Positions 18,292 through 27,184 of a stretch of 64,000 nt of DNA are shown here, piece by piece (within the stretch, counting starts at the first letter, position 1; each line of letters opens with the position of its first letter). The translations under genes were made by a program, and so were the position numbers. The DNA is from Pontibacter akesuensis (GTDB taxonomy: Bacteria > Bacteroidota > Bacteroidia > Cytophagales > Hymenobacteraceae). The stretch is from the NCBI RefSeq assembly GCF_001611675.1, contig NZ_CP014766.1, positions 4,278,001 to 4,342,000 on the forward strand, read 5' to 3'. The notes under the pieces are model-generated. The model saw nothing but the letters and a program-made list of their open reading frames with translations. It was not told the DNA's origin and made no database searches.

Positions 18292-18729
18292 ATGAAAAAA
18301 CTACTTCTTTCATTCGCTTTCGCTGGCTTGATTGCTGGTGGAGCTGTAGCCCAGGAGAAACCAAAGGCAACTGCACCTCAGGAGCAGGCAAAAAACGGCC
18401 CTGCCATTACCTTCGAGGAAACTGAGTATAATTTCGGAGACATTTCACAAGGAGATGTTGTGGAGCACACTTTTAACTTCAAGAACACGGGTACGCAGCC
18501 GCTCGTAATCGAGCGTGTGGATGTGTCTTGCGGTTGCACTACCCCAGCCTGGACGAAAGAGCCAATCATGCCTGGTAAATCTGGCTTTATCACTGCTAAA
18601 TTCAACAGCGCCGGTAAACTTGGCCAGCAGAAAAAGCCACTTACCATCCATTCCAACGCCGCCGAAGGAACGAAGTACGTTTACATCGTAACCAACATCA
18701 AAGCTAAATCTACTGCCAGTGCGCAGTAG
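18292..18729 (+). CDS. DUF1573-domain secreted protein
   Basis: A 145-aa exported protein with a signal peptide cleaved near AVAQ (residue 21). The mature part is one DUF1573 Ig-like/ASPM-SPD-2-Hydin-type domain: EETEYNFGDISQGDVVEHTFNFKNTG, then the cysteine motif VSCGCTTPAW and FNSAGKLGQQKKPLTIHSN. Such proteins are common in Bacteroidota envelopes with no proven role. It has its own promoter-like element and a strong terminator. Confidence 0.88.
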   Translation: MKKLLLSFAFAGLIAGGAVAQEKPKATAPQEQAKNGPAITFEETEYNFGDISQGDVVEHTFNFKNTGTQPLVIERVDVSCGCTTPAWTKEPIMPGKSGFITAKFNSAGKLGQQKKPLTIHSNAAEGTKYVYIVTNIKAKSTASAQ

Positions 18730-18745
18730 TTATGCAATACGATAT

Positions 18746-18783
18746 AAAAAAGCGGCTTCCGTAACAGGAGGCCGCTTTTTTTA
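18746..18783 (+). terminator. Rho-independent terminator of the DUF1573 gene
   Basis: Stem AAAAAAGCGGCTTCC paired with GGAGGCCGCTTTTTT around a 6-base loop, ending in a run of T, 17 bases after the stop codon. Confidence 0.85.
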
Positions 18784-18812
18784 TGTCATTTAATAGAATG
18801 ACAGCATCATAT

Positions 18813-18883
18813 GAACTGAAATATAAATAGCGAGGCCGGGAGCAGTTAAACTGCTCCCGGCCTCGCTATTTATATTTCAGTTC
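18813..18883. repeat. Perfect 33-base inverted repeat with 5-base loop
   Basis: Arms 18813-18845 and 18851-18883 are exact reverse complements around TTAAA. The inner part is GC-rich (CGAGGCCGGGAGCAG) and the outer part AT-rich. It lies 5 bases past the stop of the convergent DUF423 gene, where it may end transcription from the right, but it is far longer than the other terminators here and has no good T-tract. Confidence 0.85.
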
Positions 18884-18888
18884 TTCTT

Positions 18889-19290
18889 TTAAAAGGCTTT
18901 CAAGATGGCATAGAAAAGAGCACCCCAACCTACTATTAACAAGGTGCCTCCGATTGGTGTGATTGCTCCAAGCCAGGTAATACCCGTGGCACATAAAATG
19001 TAGAGAGAGCCCGAGAACACAAGTATGCCCAGGAAGAAGCACCAGGCAGCAACCTGTAATGCCGGTTGCTCTACCCTGAAGAGGAGCAGCCCGACGGCTA
19101 GCAGCGCCAGGGTATGGTACATCTGGTATTTAACGGCGGTTTCGAAAGTATCCACCCGGTTGGCAGCCTGCAGCATAGGAGCAAGAGCATGCGCACCGAA
19201 GGCACCAATAGCCACAGTAAGGGCACCCAGCGCAGAGGCCAGGAGAAGTATGATTTTTTGCGTCACTGTATGTAGGGTTATACTAGCCAA
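18889..19290 (-). CDS. DUF423-family membrane protein
   Basis: A 133-aa protein with four hydrophobic segments, matching DUF423 (YgdD/TMEM256-like): ALGALTVAIGAFGAHALAPML, then FETAVKYQMYHTLALLAVGLL, with the late GITWLGAITPIGGTLLIVGW. Function is unknown in the family. The 33-base hairpin follows directly. Confidence 0.88.
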   Translation of the reverse strand: MASITLHTVTQKIILLLASALGALTVAIGAFGAHALAPMLQAANRVDTFETAVKYQMYHTLALLAVGLLLFRVEQPALQVAAWCFFLGILVFSGSLYILCATGITWLGAITPIGGTLLIVGWGALFYAILKAF

Positions 19291-19334
19291 AGTAGCTTAG
19301 CTAAGCTGACTCTGATATAGCTTTTGATAGTGAT

Positions 19335-19781
19335 TTATTCGGATTCTAGTGCTTCGGTTACCTGCTCTTCAAACTCCTGCTGGCTGTCATACTGGGTAAA
19401 TTCCAGAGTTTTGCCCTGTGCTTTCAGCTGCGTCACTACGTCCAAAGCTACTACCAGGGGCTCTGCCTCTTTTCCGACAAGATTCTTGTCCCAGTTGGCG
19501 CCAACCAGCAATTCATCACCGTACATGCCCACGCACCAGTTTTCCAGGAACTCTACCAGTGTTATAGATTCCGGCGTATAACTTTCCCACTCATCCTCAG
19601 AGCAGGCCGTAGCGCCTCCCTTATCAGACCAGAACAGGATAACTTCCGTGTCCTCAAATTCTGATGAGCTTGAAGTTGCCCACGTATCATCCTTGGTCAG
19701 CCCCCATACTTCATTGGTTTCTACAATCCGCTGAATGAAATCTTTATACTGTGTCTCGATAGTGGCAGCGTGCTCTGTCAT
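19335..19781 (-). CDS. DUF2750-domain protein
   Basis: A 148-aa acidic, soluble protein. The pattern EVWGLTKDDTWATSS, then ILFWSDKGGATACSEDEWESYTPESITLVEFLENW and DELLVGANWDKNLVGKEAEP fits DUF2750, a domain of unknown function found in many bacteria and sometimes linked to immunity proteins of polymorphic toxins. No toxin is next to it, so a housekeeping role is equally possible. Confidence 0.75.
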   Translation of the reverse strand: MTEHAATIETQYKDFIQRIVETNEVWGLTKDDTWATSSSSEFEDTEVILFWSDKGGATACSEDEWESYTPESITLVEFLENWCVGMYGDELLVGANWDKNLVGKEAEPLVVALDVVTQLKAQGKTLEFTQYDSQQEFEEQVTEALESE

Positions 19782-19870
19782 GGTGATTCGCTTTTTAGAT
19801 GATACATTATTTACTGCAAAGTAATCAATATTACGCAGAAATGTGCAATCTGCGTAACGGGAGAATACAT

Positions 19871-20791
19871 TTACAGTTCCCCAAAGAGGTTAGGGTAATC
19901 AGAGATAAGGCCATCTACGCCCAGCTTCTTCAAGCGCTTCATCTCCTCCAAATCATTTACTGTCCAGGGGATTACCCGCATACCCTGGCTTTGCGCTTCC
20001 TTAAGTAATGCAGGCGATACCAGTTTATGATAGGGGCTGTAAATTGTGGGCGTGAAGCCTAGGCTTTCGATATTCTTTTTCAAGCCATTCATATTCTCCA
20101 CCAGAAGCGCTGTTTTAATTTCAGGGTACTTCACATGCAGCACCTGGAGCGTGCGAGGATCGAATGACTGGATAATGACATAAGGGCTAACTTTCTTCTC
20201 CTCAATTACAGCTAACAGTAAGTCAATTAATTCTTCAGGTTCAGGGTGGTATATGCCATCTCCAGAAGGGCTTGACTTAGTTTCAATGTTATAGTAAACC
20301 TGTGGCAGGCCATGATCGGAGATGTACTGCTGTACAGAGTCAATCACTTCAGCCAAAAGCGGCTTATGTGCTTTTTGTAGCTGCTGCTGTGGAAATTTTG
20401 CGTAAAATTTAGATCCTACATCAAACTGTTTTATTTGATCATAGGGCATCTGGTAGAGCACGTACCGCTCGGCGTCCTGCTTCGGAATCGCCTCCCCTGA
20501 AGGCGTCAGCTCATGGGCCGGATTGATGAAAGGGTCATGAGAGAGGAGCACCTGCTTATCCTGGCTGATGTGTGCATCCATCTCCAGCGTAGCGACACCT
20601 AACTCCAAAGCCTTCAGCATGGCCGGTACTGTATTTTCAGGAAGTAGCCCTCGGGCACCACGATGGCCTTGTGTATCAAACGTGGATACAGCTGAACCCT
20701 TAGCTTTTGCAACTTTAGACATAGTAGAGGAGCTTTTACAGCTAATGCAAAGTAAACCTAAAGTTACTACCAGCAAGTATAGTTTCTGCAC
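19871..20791 (-). CDS. Glycerophosphodiester phosphodiesterase, lipoprotein
   Basis: A 306-aa GDPD-family enzyme that releases glycerol-3-phosphate from glycerophosphodiesters. The signal peptide ends in a lipobox (LLCISC), so it is probably membrane-anchored outside the cytosol. Catalytic motifs are GHRGARGLLPENT and LEMDAHISQDKQVLLSHDP (EMD and HDP), and the barrel ends with VNDLEEMKRLKKLGVDGLISDYP. Length is normal. Confidence 0.92.
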   Translation of the reverse strand: MQKLYLLVVTLGLLCISCKSSSTMSKVAKAKGSAVSTFDTQGHRGARGLLPENTVPAMLKALELGVATLEMDAHISQDKQVLLSHDPFINPAHELTPSGEAIPKQDAERYVLYQMPYDQIKQFDVGSKFYAKFPQQQLQKAHKPLLAEVIDSVQQYISDHGLPQVYYNIETKSSPSGDGIYHPEPEELIDLLLAVIEEKKVSPYVIIQSFDPRTLQVLHVKYPEIKTALLVENMNGLKKNIESLGFTPTIYSPYHKLVSPALLKEAQSQGMRVIPWTVNDLEEMKRLKKLGVDGLISDYPNLFGEL

Positions 20792-20906
20792 CTGAGTAGG
20801 AAGGACTAAGTTCTAAACAAAAATGGCCTTTGCTGCTGTATCATGAAAGCAGGAAGGTTAAAAATAACAGAATCTTAATGTTGTGCGCCTGCTATTTATC
20901 TTCTTT

Positions 20907-21590
20907 TCATTTACTGTAGTCTCTCGCCCCGAAGATGCCGCTACCTACCCGAATCATGGTGCTTCCCTCAGCTACTGCCAGTTGCCAGTCGGAACTCATG
21001 CCCATGGATATTTCCTTAAAGTAGTCACTCCCGATGAAGTAGGTTTCCTTCAGGCGGGTAAAGCAGTTGCGTAGTTGCATGAATTCTGCGCGCAGCTGCT
21101 GCTCGTTGTCGGTATTAGTAGCGATGCCCATAACGCCGGTGATGCTGATATACTTCATCTGTCGGTACTCCTCTGAACGCAGCAATTCTTCTGCCTCATC
21201 GCACGTCATGCCATACTTCGTTTTCTCGTCGGCAATGGAAATTTGCAGCATGCAGTTGATGGGTAGCGTGCGGCCGTGCATCTCGGCGCGTTTGTTTATC
21301 TCCACCAACAGTTTCAGGCTATCAACCGACTGGATCGTATCCACAAATTTGGCAATATACTTCACCTTGTTTGTCTGCAGGTGGCCAATCAGGTGCCAGT
21401 TGATATCGTGCGGCAGTTGCTCATACTTGTCTGCGAGTTCCTGCGCCTTGTTCTCCCCAAAAATGCGGTGTCCCGCGTGGTATGCTTCCAGTATACTTTC
21501 AACAGGATGCGTCTTGGAAACTGCAACAAGCCGGCAGGGTGTCTGGCGCAGCTGCTCATCGAAGTATAAAATGTTTTCTTTAATGCTCAT
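20907..21590 (-). CDS. YggS-family PLP homeostasis protein
   Basis: A 227-aa protein of the YggS/PROSC family, a single TIM-barrel PLP binder that buffers free PLP. The PLP lysine is in LVAVSKTHP, and IFGENKAQELADKY, WHLIGHLQTNKVKYI and ISMGMSSDWQLAVAEGSTMIRVGSGIFG are all family landmarks. It stands alone upstream of the Bat-type operon stop. Confidence 0.93.
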   Translation of the reverse strand: MSIKENILYFDEQLRQTPCRLVAVSKTHPVESILEAYHAGHRIFGENKAQELADKYEQLPHDINWHLIGHLQTNKVKYIAKFVDTIQSVDSLKLLVEINKRAEMHGRTLPINCMLQISIADEKTKYGMTCDEAEELLRSEEYRQMKYISITGVMGIATNTDNEQQLRAEFMQLRNCFTRLKETYFIGSDYFKEISMGMSSDWQLAVAEGSTMIRVGSGIFGARDYSK

Positions 21591-21708
21591 AGTTTATCAT
21601 GTTGTGCTTCATTAGATTATATTGACAGTCATTGCTCCAAACAGACTCTGTATAATTAGCAATGGCTTTCAATTCATAACTCCTCATTCATAATTCTTAA
21701 TTGAACTG

Positions 21709-22761
21709 TCAGTCTTCTAATACGTTTGCCAGGAACGTGTTTTTCAAGAAGAGCCAGAGCAGGAGCAGGAGCAGTGCCCATTTCAAGTATACCTGGTAAT
21801 AATCGCGGGTATCGCGAAAGCGCTTTTCGGATACGTCGGTTTTCTCCAGCTTGTTAATGTTCCGGAAGATTTCCTGTAGGGTGCTTTTGCTATCGGCCCG
21901 GAAAAAAGTGCCCTGTCCAATCTCTGCTATCCGGCGCAGACTCGTCTCGTCCATCTGCGTCTCCACAAAAAGGGTTTTGCCTGAGGCATCCACATCATAG
22001 GGCACCTGCCCATCTTTACCAATGCCTATGGTATAAAGTTTTATGCCATAGGCATAAGCGAGTTGCGCCGCCAGTTCCGGATCCAGGCTGCCTGCGGTAT
22101 TCTCACCGTCGCTTATCAGAATTACCACCTGGCTTTTGGCATTTGAGTCGCGGAGCCGGTTGATGGCCACGGCGAGCGCACTGCCGATAGCGGTGCCATC
22201 GTTCGGGATCATCTTGAACCCGATGGAATTTATACTTTCCTGCAGCAGGGTATAGTCGGTGGTGAGGGGGGCGAGCGAGTAGGCATCGCCGGCAAAAACC
22301 ACCATGCCGATTCGGTCCTGCACGCGCCCTTTGATAAAGTTTTTTGCCACCTCTTTTGCCGCCTCGAGTCGGTTCGGGAGAAAGTCCTGCAACTCCATGG
22401 AGCCCGACACATCAAGCACCAGCACGATATCGATGCCCTCGGAAGTTAACTCTATCTGCTCGTTTACCCGCTGTGGCCGGGCCAGCGCTACCAGCACCAG
22501 CATGATGAACAGCATGAACACAATGCGCGGCACAAAGCGGAGCAGGGTGCTCCACTGCCAGGTATGGCGGCCTTCGAACAGGGCCAGGTCGAGTTTGTTA
22601 CGGGTGTTGCGGCGAAGTATGGACTTAAGCAACAGCAGCAGCGGGATGGCCGGCAGCGCATAGAGCACCAGCGGATACACCCATTCGTAAGAGGAGAGTG
22701 TGCCGTAGGTGAACCACTCCGGGCTCAGCCAGTCCCAGAATTCATCGTTAAGTTCTAGCAT
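21709..22761 (-). CDS. batA: BatA-type VWA-domain membrane protein
   Basis: A 350-aa membrane protein with two N-terminal hydrophobic segments (about residues 29-46 and 75-95), a VWA domain (about 108-290) and a C-terminal helix (about 325-345). The MIDAS site is complete: DVSGSM, DGTAIG and the SDGENTAG Asp. The family forms Bat (Bacteroides aerotolerance) clusters, probably assembling with MoxR ATPases as a chaperone-like membrane system. It is the last gene of a three-gene unit and overlaps the upstream BatD-like gene by 14 bases. Confidence 0.9.
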   Translation of the reverse strand: MLELNDEFWDWLSPEWFTYGTLSSYEWVYPLVLYALPAIPLLLLLKSILRRNTRNKLDLALFEGRHTWQWSTLLRFVPRIVFMLFIMLVLVALARPQRVNEQIELTSEGIDIVLVLDVSGSMELQDFLPNRLEAAKEVAKNFIKGRVQDRIGMVVFAGDAYSLAPLTTDYTLLQESINSIGFKMIPNDGTAIGSALAVAINRLRDSNAKSQVVILISDGENTAGSLDPELAAQLAYAYGIKLYTIGIGKDGQVPYDVDASGKTLFVETQMDETSLRRIAEIGQGTFFRADSKSTLQEIFRNINKLEKTDVSEKRFRDTRDYYQVYLKWALLLLLLWLFLKNTFLANVLED

Positions 22762-23653
22762 GCTTGGTTAATTCGCGGTGCGTACGGTAACGGTCTTTGG
22801 CCACCCGGCGCAACATACTTAGGGCCAGGTTCGCCTCGCCTTCAAACTCAGACTGCAGGTTACCGTAAATTGCCTTGTCACAGATGCGCAGAGCCGTGTT
22901 AATTTCTTCGTCGTTGTTATAGAACTCTACTATTTCCTTTGTGGTGAACGAGTTGATGGCACTGTCCTCGAGCTTTGTCAGGTAGTTTTTCCAGAGCGAC
23001 ACGCCTTTTTCTATACTTATCAACGCCCCGGTTTTCTCAAAACGGTCTTTGTGGGCGTTAAAGCGGGAGGAAAAATAAACGTTGTCTTTCTTCAGCTGGT
23101 ACAGCTTATACCTGCGACGGATGGATTGCCCAAAAACGAGCCAGATCAGGGACAGGAAGGTAAGGATGGCCAGTACCCATAGCAGCAGTTCGGGCCAGTT
23201 AAACCTTTTCTCCACCGGTGCCAGCTTCAGGTTTGCTTTTAACTGCAGCGGCTCTTTTACCTCCTGCACCAGCTGGCGGAGGTGCACCGCTCTTGACGGG
23301 GCAAAAATCTCCAGTGTATCCTGCTGGTGCAGCACGTAAACCGGAAGCGCCAGTTGCTGGTTGCTGTAGGTTGCGAACGTGCGTAGGGTGTAGACGGCAC
23401 TGTCGGTGCTGGTGTCGCCGGATGTGGAAGTAGGGAAAAACGCTTTCCGCACTAACTCAAACGGGCTAAAGTCATACTTGTCGGAGGGCAAGATAACCTC
23501 CTGTTCCGCCGGGTGCTTATGCACGAGTATGTATTGCACCTGCTCACCGATCTTCAGCGTGTCCTTGCTGAATATTCCCACAGGTTTACTCGCTTGCTGG
23601 GCTAAGGCTAGGGAGGGCAGGAGGGCGAGCAGAAATAAGTATAGTTTACGCAC
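22748..23653 (-). CDS. BatD-like membrane protein
   Basis: A 301-aa protein with a signal peptide (cleaved near LALAQ), a beta-rich extracytoplasmic region to about residue 150, one membrane helix (LLLWVLAILTFLSLIWLVFG) and a basic, helical cytosolic tail that contains FTTKEIVEFYNND. Position between DUF58 and BatA genes, and this architecture, match BatD-like partners in Bacteroidota Bat clusters. Its sequence alone is too weak for a firm name. It overlaps the DUF58 gene by 8 bases. Confidence 0.7.
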   Translation of the reverse strand: MRKLYLFLLALLPSLALAQQASKPVGIFSKDTLKIGEQVQYILVHKHPAEQEVILPSDKYDFSPFELVRKAFFPTSTSGDTSTDSAVYTLRTFATYSNQQLALPVYVLHQQDTLEIFAPSRAVHLRQLVQEVKEPLQLKANLKLAPVEKRFNWPELLLWVLAILTFLSLIWLVFGQSIRRRYKLYQLKKDNVYFSSRFNAHKDRFEKTGALISIEKGVSLWKNYLTKLEDSAINSFTTKEIVEFYNNDEEINTALRICDKAIYGNLQSEFEGEANLALSMLRRVAKDRYRTHRELTKHART

Positions 23654-24527
23654 TTTTCTTGGTACCCTTATTGCGCAGCCGGAACAGGTTCACCAGCTGC
23701 GGCACGTAATCTTCATTTGTTTCGATGGCCAGGTAATTAGCCTGGTACTTCTGGCAGATGCGCATCAGTACTTCCTGGTTTTCCTGGTATTGGGCATGGT
23801 AGTGGCGTCTGAATTCCTCGCCCGAGGTGTTTAGCCATAGCGTGCGCCCTGTCTCCTTATCCAGGATAGGCACGATGCCCATCGGGGGTAGTTTGTGCTC
23901 ACGCAGGTCCACCAGATGCAGCACAATCAGGTCGTGGCGCCGCGCCAGCATGCTAAGTTCCTTTTCATAGTTGTTGTCGATAAAATCGGAGAGGAGCAGG
24001 ATAATGCTGCGGCGCTTGATAATGTCCAGCGTCAGCCGGATGCCGGCAGCCAGGCCGGTTTTGATAGATTTTGGCTGCAACTCCTGCAGGGCTTTGATGA
24101 TGCTGTAGGCCTGCTCGATACCTTTGGCCGGTTTAATATACTTCTCCTTCTGGTCAGAAATGCAGATCATCCCGATCTGGCTTTGTTGCCGGGCCGCCGA
24201 GAGCGCCAGCACACCGCAAATCTCTTTGCCGATGTCCAGCTTTTGCTGTTCGCCGGTACCGATTTTCTGCGAGGCGCTCACATCCAGCATCAAAAATACC
24301 AACTGTTCCTTTTCCTCACGGTATGTTTTCACAAATGTACCATGACCCTTCGCACTTACGTTCCAATCGATAGAGCGCACATCGTCGCCGTACTGGTAAG
24401 CGCGCACGTCATCGAATTCCAGCCCCGTGCCTTTAAACACCGAGTGGAAATCCCCCTGCATCTGCGAGGTGATGGCCTTGCGGATGCGGATCTCATACTT
24501 GCGTAGCTTCTTAACAAGCTCTTTCAT
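23646..24527 (-). CDS. DUF58-domain protein of the Bat cluster
   Basis: A 293-aa soluble protein with the DUF58 signature GTGLEFDDVRAYQYGDDVRSIDWNVSAK, followed by a degenerate VWA-like domain starting LVFLMLDVSASQKIG. DUF58 proteins always travel with MoxR-type AAA ATPases and VWA proteins. It is the first gene of the three-gene unit here. The MoxR ATPase expected upstream is missing: the next gene is divergent and unrelated. Confidence 0.9.
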   Translation of the reverse strand: MKELVKKLRKYEIRIRKAITSQMQGDFHSVFKGTGLEFDDVRAYQYGDDVRSIDWNVSAKGHGTFVKTYREEKEQLVFLMLDVSASQKIGTGEQQKLDIGKEICGVLALSAARQQSQIGMICISDQKEKYIKPAKGIEQAYSIIKALQELQPKSIKTGLAAGIRLTLDIIKRRSIILLLSDFIDNNYEKELSMLARRHDLIVLHLVDLREHKLPPMGIVPILDKETGRTLWLNTSGEEFRRHYHAQYQENQEVLMRICQKYQANYLAIETNEDYVPQLVNLFRLRNKGTKKSA

Positions 24528-24585
24528 GCGTGGCTGCCGTAACGTCCAATTTTAAAATTATGATTAATTCTCGTAATTTTCATCC

Positions 24586-24981
24586 GTGATAAGACTTTTA
24601 TACATACTTTTTTGCCTTGGCCTGATCAGTTGCCAAAGCCAGTCGGAGCAAAAGCCTGCTAATCTGATTCCTGAGGAAAAGTTGGTACGCATCCTTGCCG
24701 ACATCCATACCGCCGAAGCCATTATTGAGTACCAGGTGGTTTTCCCGGATACGGCATTGATGGTTTTCAATCAGGAGCAGACAGAGATTTTCAAGCGCTA
24801 TGGTGTAACAGAGGAGCAGTTTGACGAAACCTACAGCTATTACCTCCGGAACCTGAAGGCCATGGACGCCCTTTACGAAACGATTGTAGATACGCTAAGC
24901 CTTCGGGAATCAAAGGCAGACAGCCTTAAACCGGCGCCGCCGGAAGAAGAGACTCCCCTTATATTCAAAAATCAGCAATAG
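24586..24981 (+). CDS. DUF4296-domain lipoprotein
   Basis: A 131-aa lipoprotein read from a GTG start. The lipobox is GLISC (Cys16). The rest is helical and matches DUF4296: IPEEKLVRILADIHTAEAIIE and the later FDETYSYYLRNLKAMDALYETIVDTL. Function is unknown. It starts 58 bases from the divergent DUF58 gene. Confidence 0.8.
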   Translation: MIRLLYILFCLGLISCQSQSEQKPANLIPEEKLVRILADIHTAEAIIEYQVVFPDTALMVFNQEQTEIFKRYGVTEEQFDETYSYYLRNLKAMDALYETIVDTLSLRESKADSLKPAPPEEETPLIFKNQQ

Positions 24982-24992
24982 CCGGTTAGCTT

Positions 24993-25349
24993 TTATTTCA
25001 GCTTACTGCCGTTCGGCACCTGTGCTGCGGGTTGCGCCAGCACGATGTCTCCTTGAGCGTCCTCAAATCCCGTTACCAAAATTTCAGACATAACTTTCCC
25101 AATCTGCTTCTTTCCCAGGTTCGTGACGCAGAGCACCTGTTTTCCTATCAGTTCCGGGCAGGTATAATGTTTCGTTATCTGCGCGCTCGTTTTCTTTAGG
25201 CCCAATGGCCCCAGGTCTACTGTAAGTATAAAAGCCGGGCGTCGGGCCTCAGGGTACTCCTCCGCCCTCACAATGGTGCCCACCCTAATATCGGTTTGCT
25301 CAAAATGATGCCACGTAATTTGCTCTGTGGTTTCAGGAGGTATTGCCAT
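24993..25349 (-). CDS. csaA: CsaA-type tRNA-binding-domain protein
   Basis: A 118-aa protein made of one EMAPII-like tRNA-binding OB-fold. FEQTDIRVGTIVRAEEYPEARRPAFILTVDLG and the later CVTNLGKKQIGKVMSEILVTGFEDAQGDIVLA match CsaA, a dimeric RNA-binding protein described as a secretion chaperone in Bacillus. Here a general tRNA-binding role is more cautious. It is convergent with the DUF4296 gene, with 11 bases between stops. Confidence 0.88.
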   Translation of the reverse strand: MAIPPETTEQITWHHFEQTDIRVGTIVRAEEYPEARRPAFILTVDLGPLGLKKTSAQITKHYTCPELIGKQVLCVTNLGKKQIGKVMSEILVTGFEDAQGDIVLAQPAAQVPNGSKLK

Positions 25350-25552
25350 TTTTATTTGCTTGAAGTTCGGATGATCAAGTTAAGCAGGAAGAGGGCCTTT
25401 GACAAATTAACGTGTGCGGGAACCTCCAAATTGTCTTAAAAACGTGCAGCAGCGCACCTGTAGCAACATTAGCCCCACAGCCCCGTATTTCTGCAAACAT
25501 ACAGTTTCCTTTACCTGTACTTGTTTCTCAACCATCACAACGTACCTTAACT

Positions 25553-27091
25553 ATGAAAAAAGCAACCGGAGCCACCCTCCCCCTATGGACCAGCCACCTG
25601 GATTTACCATTAACGAACCCACTGCGAGAGAACCTCACGTGCGATGTCTGTATCGTAGGTGCTGGGATTGCCGGTCTTACAACGGCTTATCTTCTGTCGA
25701 AAGAAGGAAAGCGCGTGGTGGTGCTTGATTCTAAAAGCGTTGCCGGTGGCGAGACAAGCCGTACCACTGCCCACCTCTCTAATGCCCTGGATGAGCAGTA
25801 TTACAACCTGATCAAGCTGTTTGGGAAGGATGGGGCCCGGCTAGCCTGCCAGAGCCATGCCAGTGCCATCGACAAGATACAGGAGATATCCAAAGAGGAA
25901 AATATTGACAGTGAGTTTGCCCGTGTAGACGGTTACCTGGTGGCAAACAACCAGGAGCAGGGTGATAAGCTTCTTCAGGAGCTCGAGGCACTGCAGCAGA
26001 TGGGTTGGGATGATGTGGTGCTGCGTAAAAAGAGCCCTGTGCCGTCGCTGACAACGCTGCCCTGCCTGCACTACCCAAACCAGGGGCGCGTGCACGTTCT
26101 TAAGTACATGATTGGGCTGATGAAGGCCATCGAGGAGAACGGCGGCCGCATCTTTACCGGCTCGCATGTAGCAGAGTTCAGGGAAGGAACCATTACAACG
26201 GCCGTAACGGTAGACAACTTTGCCGTGACGGCGAACCACCTGGTGGTAACTACTAATACACCGGTGAATGACAAATTTGCCATTCACACCAAGCAGGCAC
26301 CGTACAGAACCTATGTCATCGGTGTGCAGGTGCCAAAGGATTCGGTGCCGGATGCCCTTTACTGGGACATGGACTCACCTTATCATTACATCAGGCTGCA
26401 GAAGGAGACAGACGCCGGACAGGGGTATGATGTGCTTATTGTTGGCGGGGAAGACCATAAAACAGGACAGCACGACAATCCGGCGGAATGCTTCCTGGAA
26501 CTGGAGCGCTGGACAAAGCTGAAGTTCCCAATGGCGCAAGAGGTGCTCTACCGCTGGTCGGGCCAGGTGTACGAGCCGGTGGATGGCTTGGCGTATATTG
26601 GCCGTAACCCCGGCTCCACGGATAATGTGTACATCGCCACCGGCGACTCCGGACACGGCATCACACATGGTACTATTGCGGGGATGATTCTTACAGACCT
26701 GATAGTCGGCCGCCAGAACCCATGGGCCAAACTGTACGACCCGGGAAGGGTGAGTTTAAATGCTCAGGCAGTAGGGGAGTTTATGAAGGAAAACCTGAAC
26801 GTGGCGGCTCAGATGAAAGACCATTTAACCCCGGGTGAAGTAGAGGATGTGCTGGAGGTAATGCCCGGCACTGGCCGAATCATGCGCAAGGGAGGCCATA
26901 AAGTAGCTGTTTTCTGTGATCAGGATGGCGTACGGCACCAAAGCTCAGCTGTTTGCCCACACCTGGGCTGCGTCGTGAGTTGGAATAGCGTGGAAAGCTC
27001 CTGGGATTGCCCGTGCCACGGCTCGCGCTTTGATCCCTTCGGCAAAGTAGTGATTGGCCCTGCAAACTCTGATCTTGGTCCAGCTAAATAA
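25553..27091 (+). CDS. FAD-dependent oxidoreductase fused to a Rieske domain
   Basis: A 512-aa two-domain protein. The N-terminal DAO-type flavoprotein starts with DVCIVGAGIAGLTTAYLLSKEGKRVVVLD (FAD GxGxxG), has GETSRTTAHLSN, and ends near TGDSGHGITHGTIAGMILTDLI. The C-terminal part, about residues 425-512, is a Rieske [2Fe-2S] domain with both ligand pairs: CPHLGC and CPCHGSRFD. The ATG at 25553 (MKKATGATLPLW) was chosen over a 47-codon upstream extension. The substrate is not known. A bidirectional terminator follows. Confidence 0.9.
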   Translation: MKKATGATLPLWTSHLDLPLTNPLRENLTCDVCIVGAGIAGLTTAYLLSKEGKRVVVLDSKSVAGGETSRTTAHLSNALDEQYYNLIKLFGKDGARLACQSHASAIDKIQEISKEENIDSEFARVDGYLVANNQEQGDKLLQELEALQQMGWDDVVLRKKSPVPSLTTLPCLHYPNQGRVHVLKYMIGLMKAIEENGGRIFTGSHVAEFREGTITTAVTVDNFAVTANHLVVTTNTPVNDKFAIHTKQAPYRTYVIGVQVPKDSVPDALYWDMDSPYHYIRLQKETDAGQGYDVLIVGGEDHKTGQHDNPAECFLELERWTKLKFPMAQEVLYRWSGQVYEPVDGLAYIGRNPGSTDNVYIATGDSGHGITHGTIAGMILTDLIVGRQNPWAKLYDPGRVSLNAQAVGEFMKENLNVAAQMKDHLTPGEVEDVLEVMPGTGRIMRKGGHKVAVFCDQDGVRHQSSAVCPHLGCVVSWNSVESSWDCPCHGSRFDPFGKVVIGPANSDLGPAK

Positions 27092-27112
27092 ACTTTGGAA
27101 TAAGTAGCGTCT

Positions 27113-27170
27113 ATAAAGAAATCCTTCTTGCTTCCGGCCAAATGATCGGAAACAAGAAGGATTTCTTTAT
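27113..27170. terminator. Bidirectional terminator between convergent genes
   Basis: Arms 27113-27130 and 27153-27170 pair fully, with an inner TTCCG/CGGAA extension. A/T runs at both sides would serve both the FAD-Rieske gene and the DUF922 gene. Confidence 0.8.
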
Positions 27171-27184
27171 TTGCATCAGTATGT

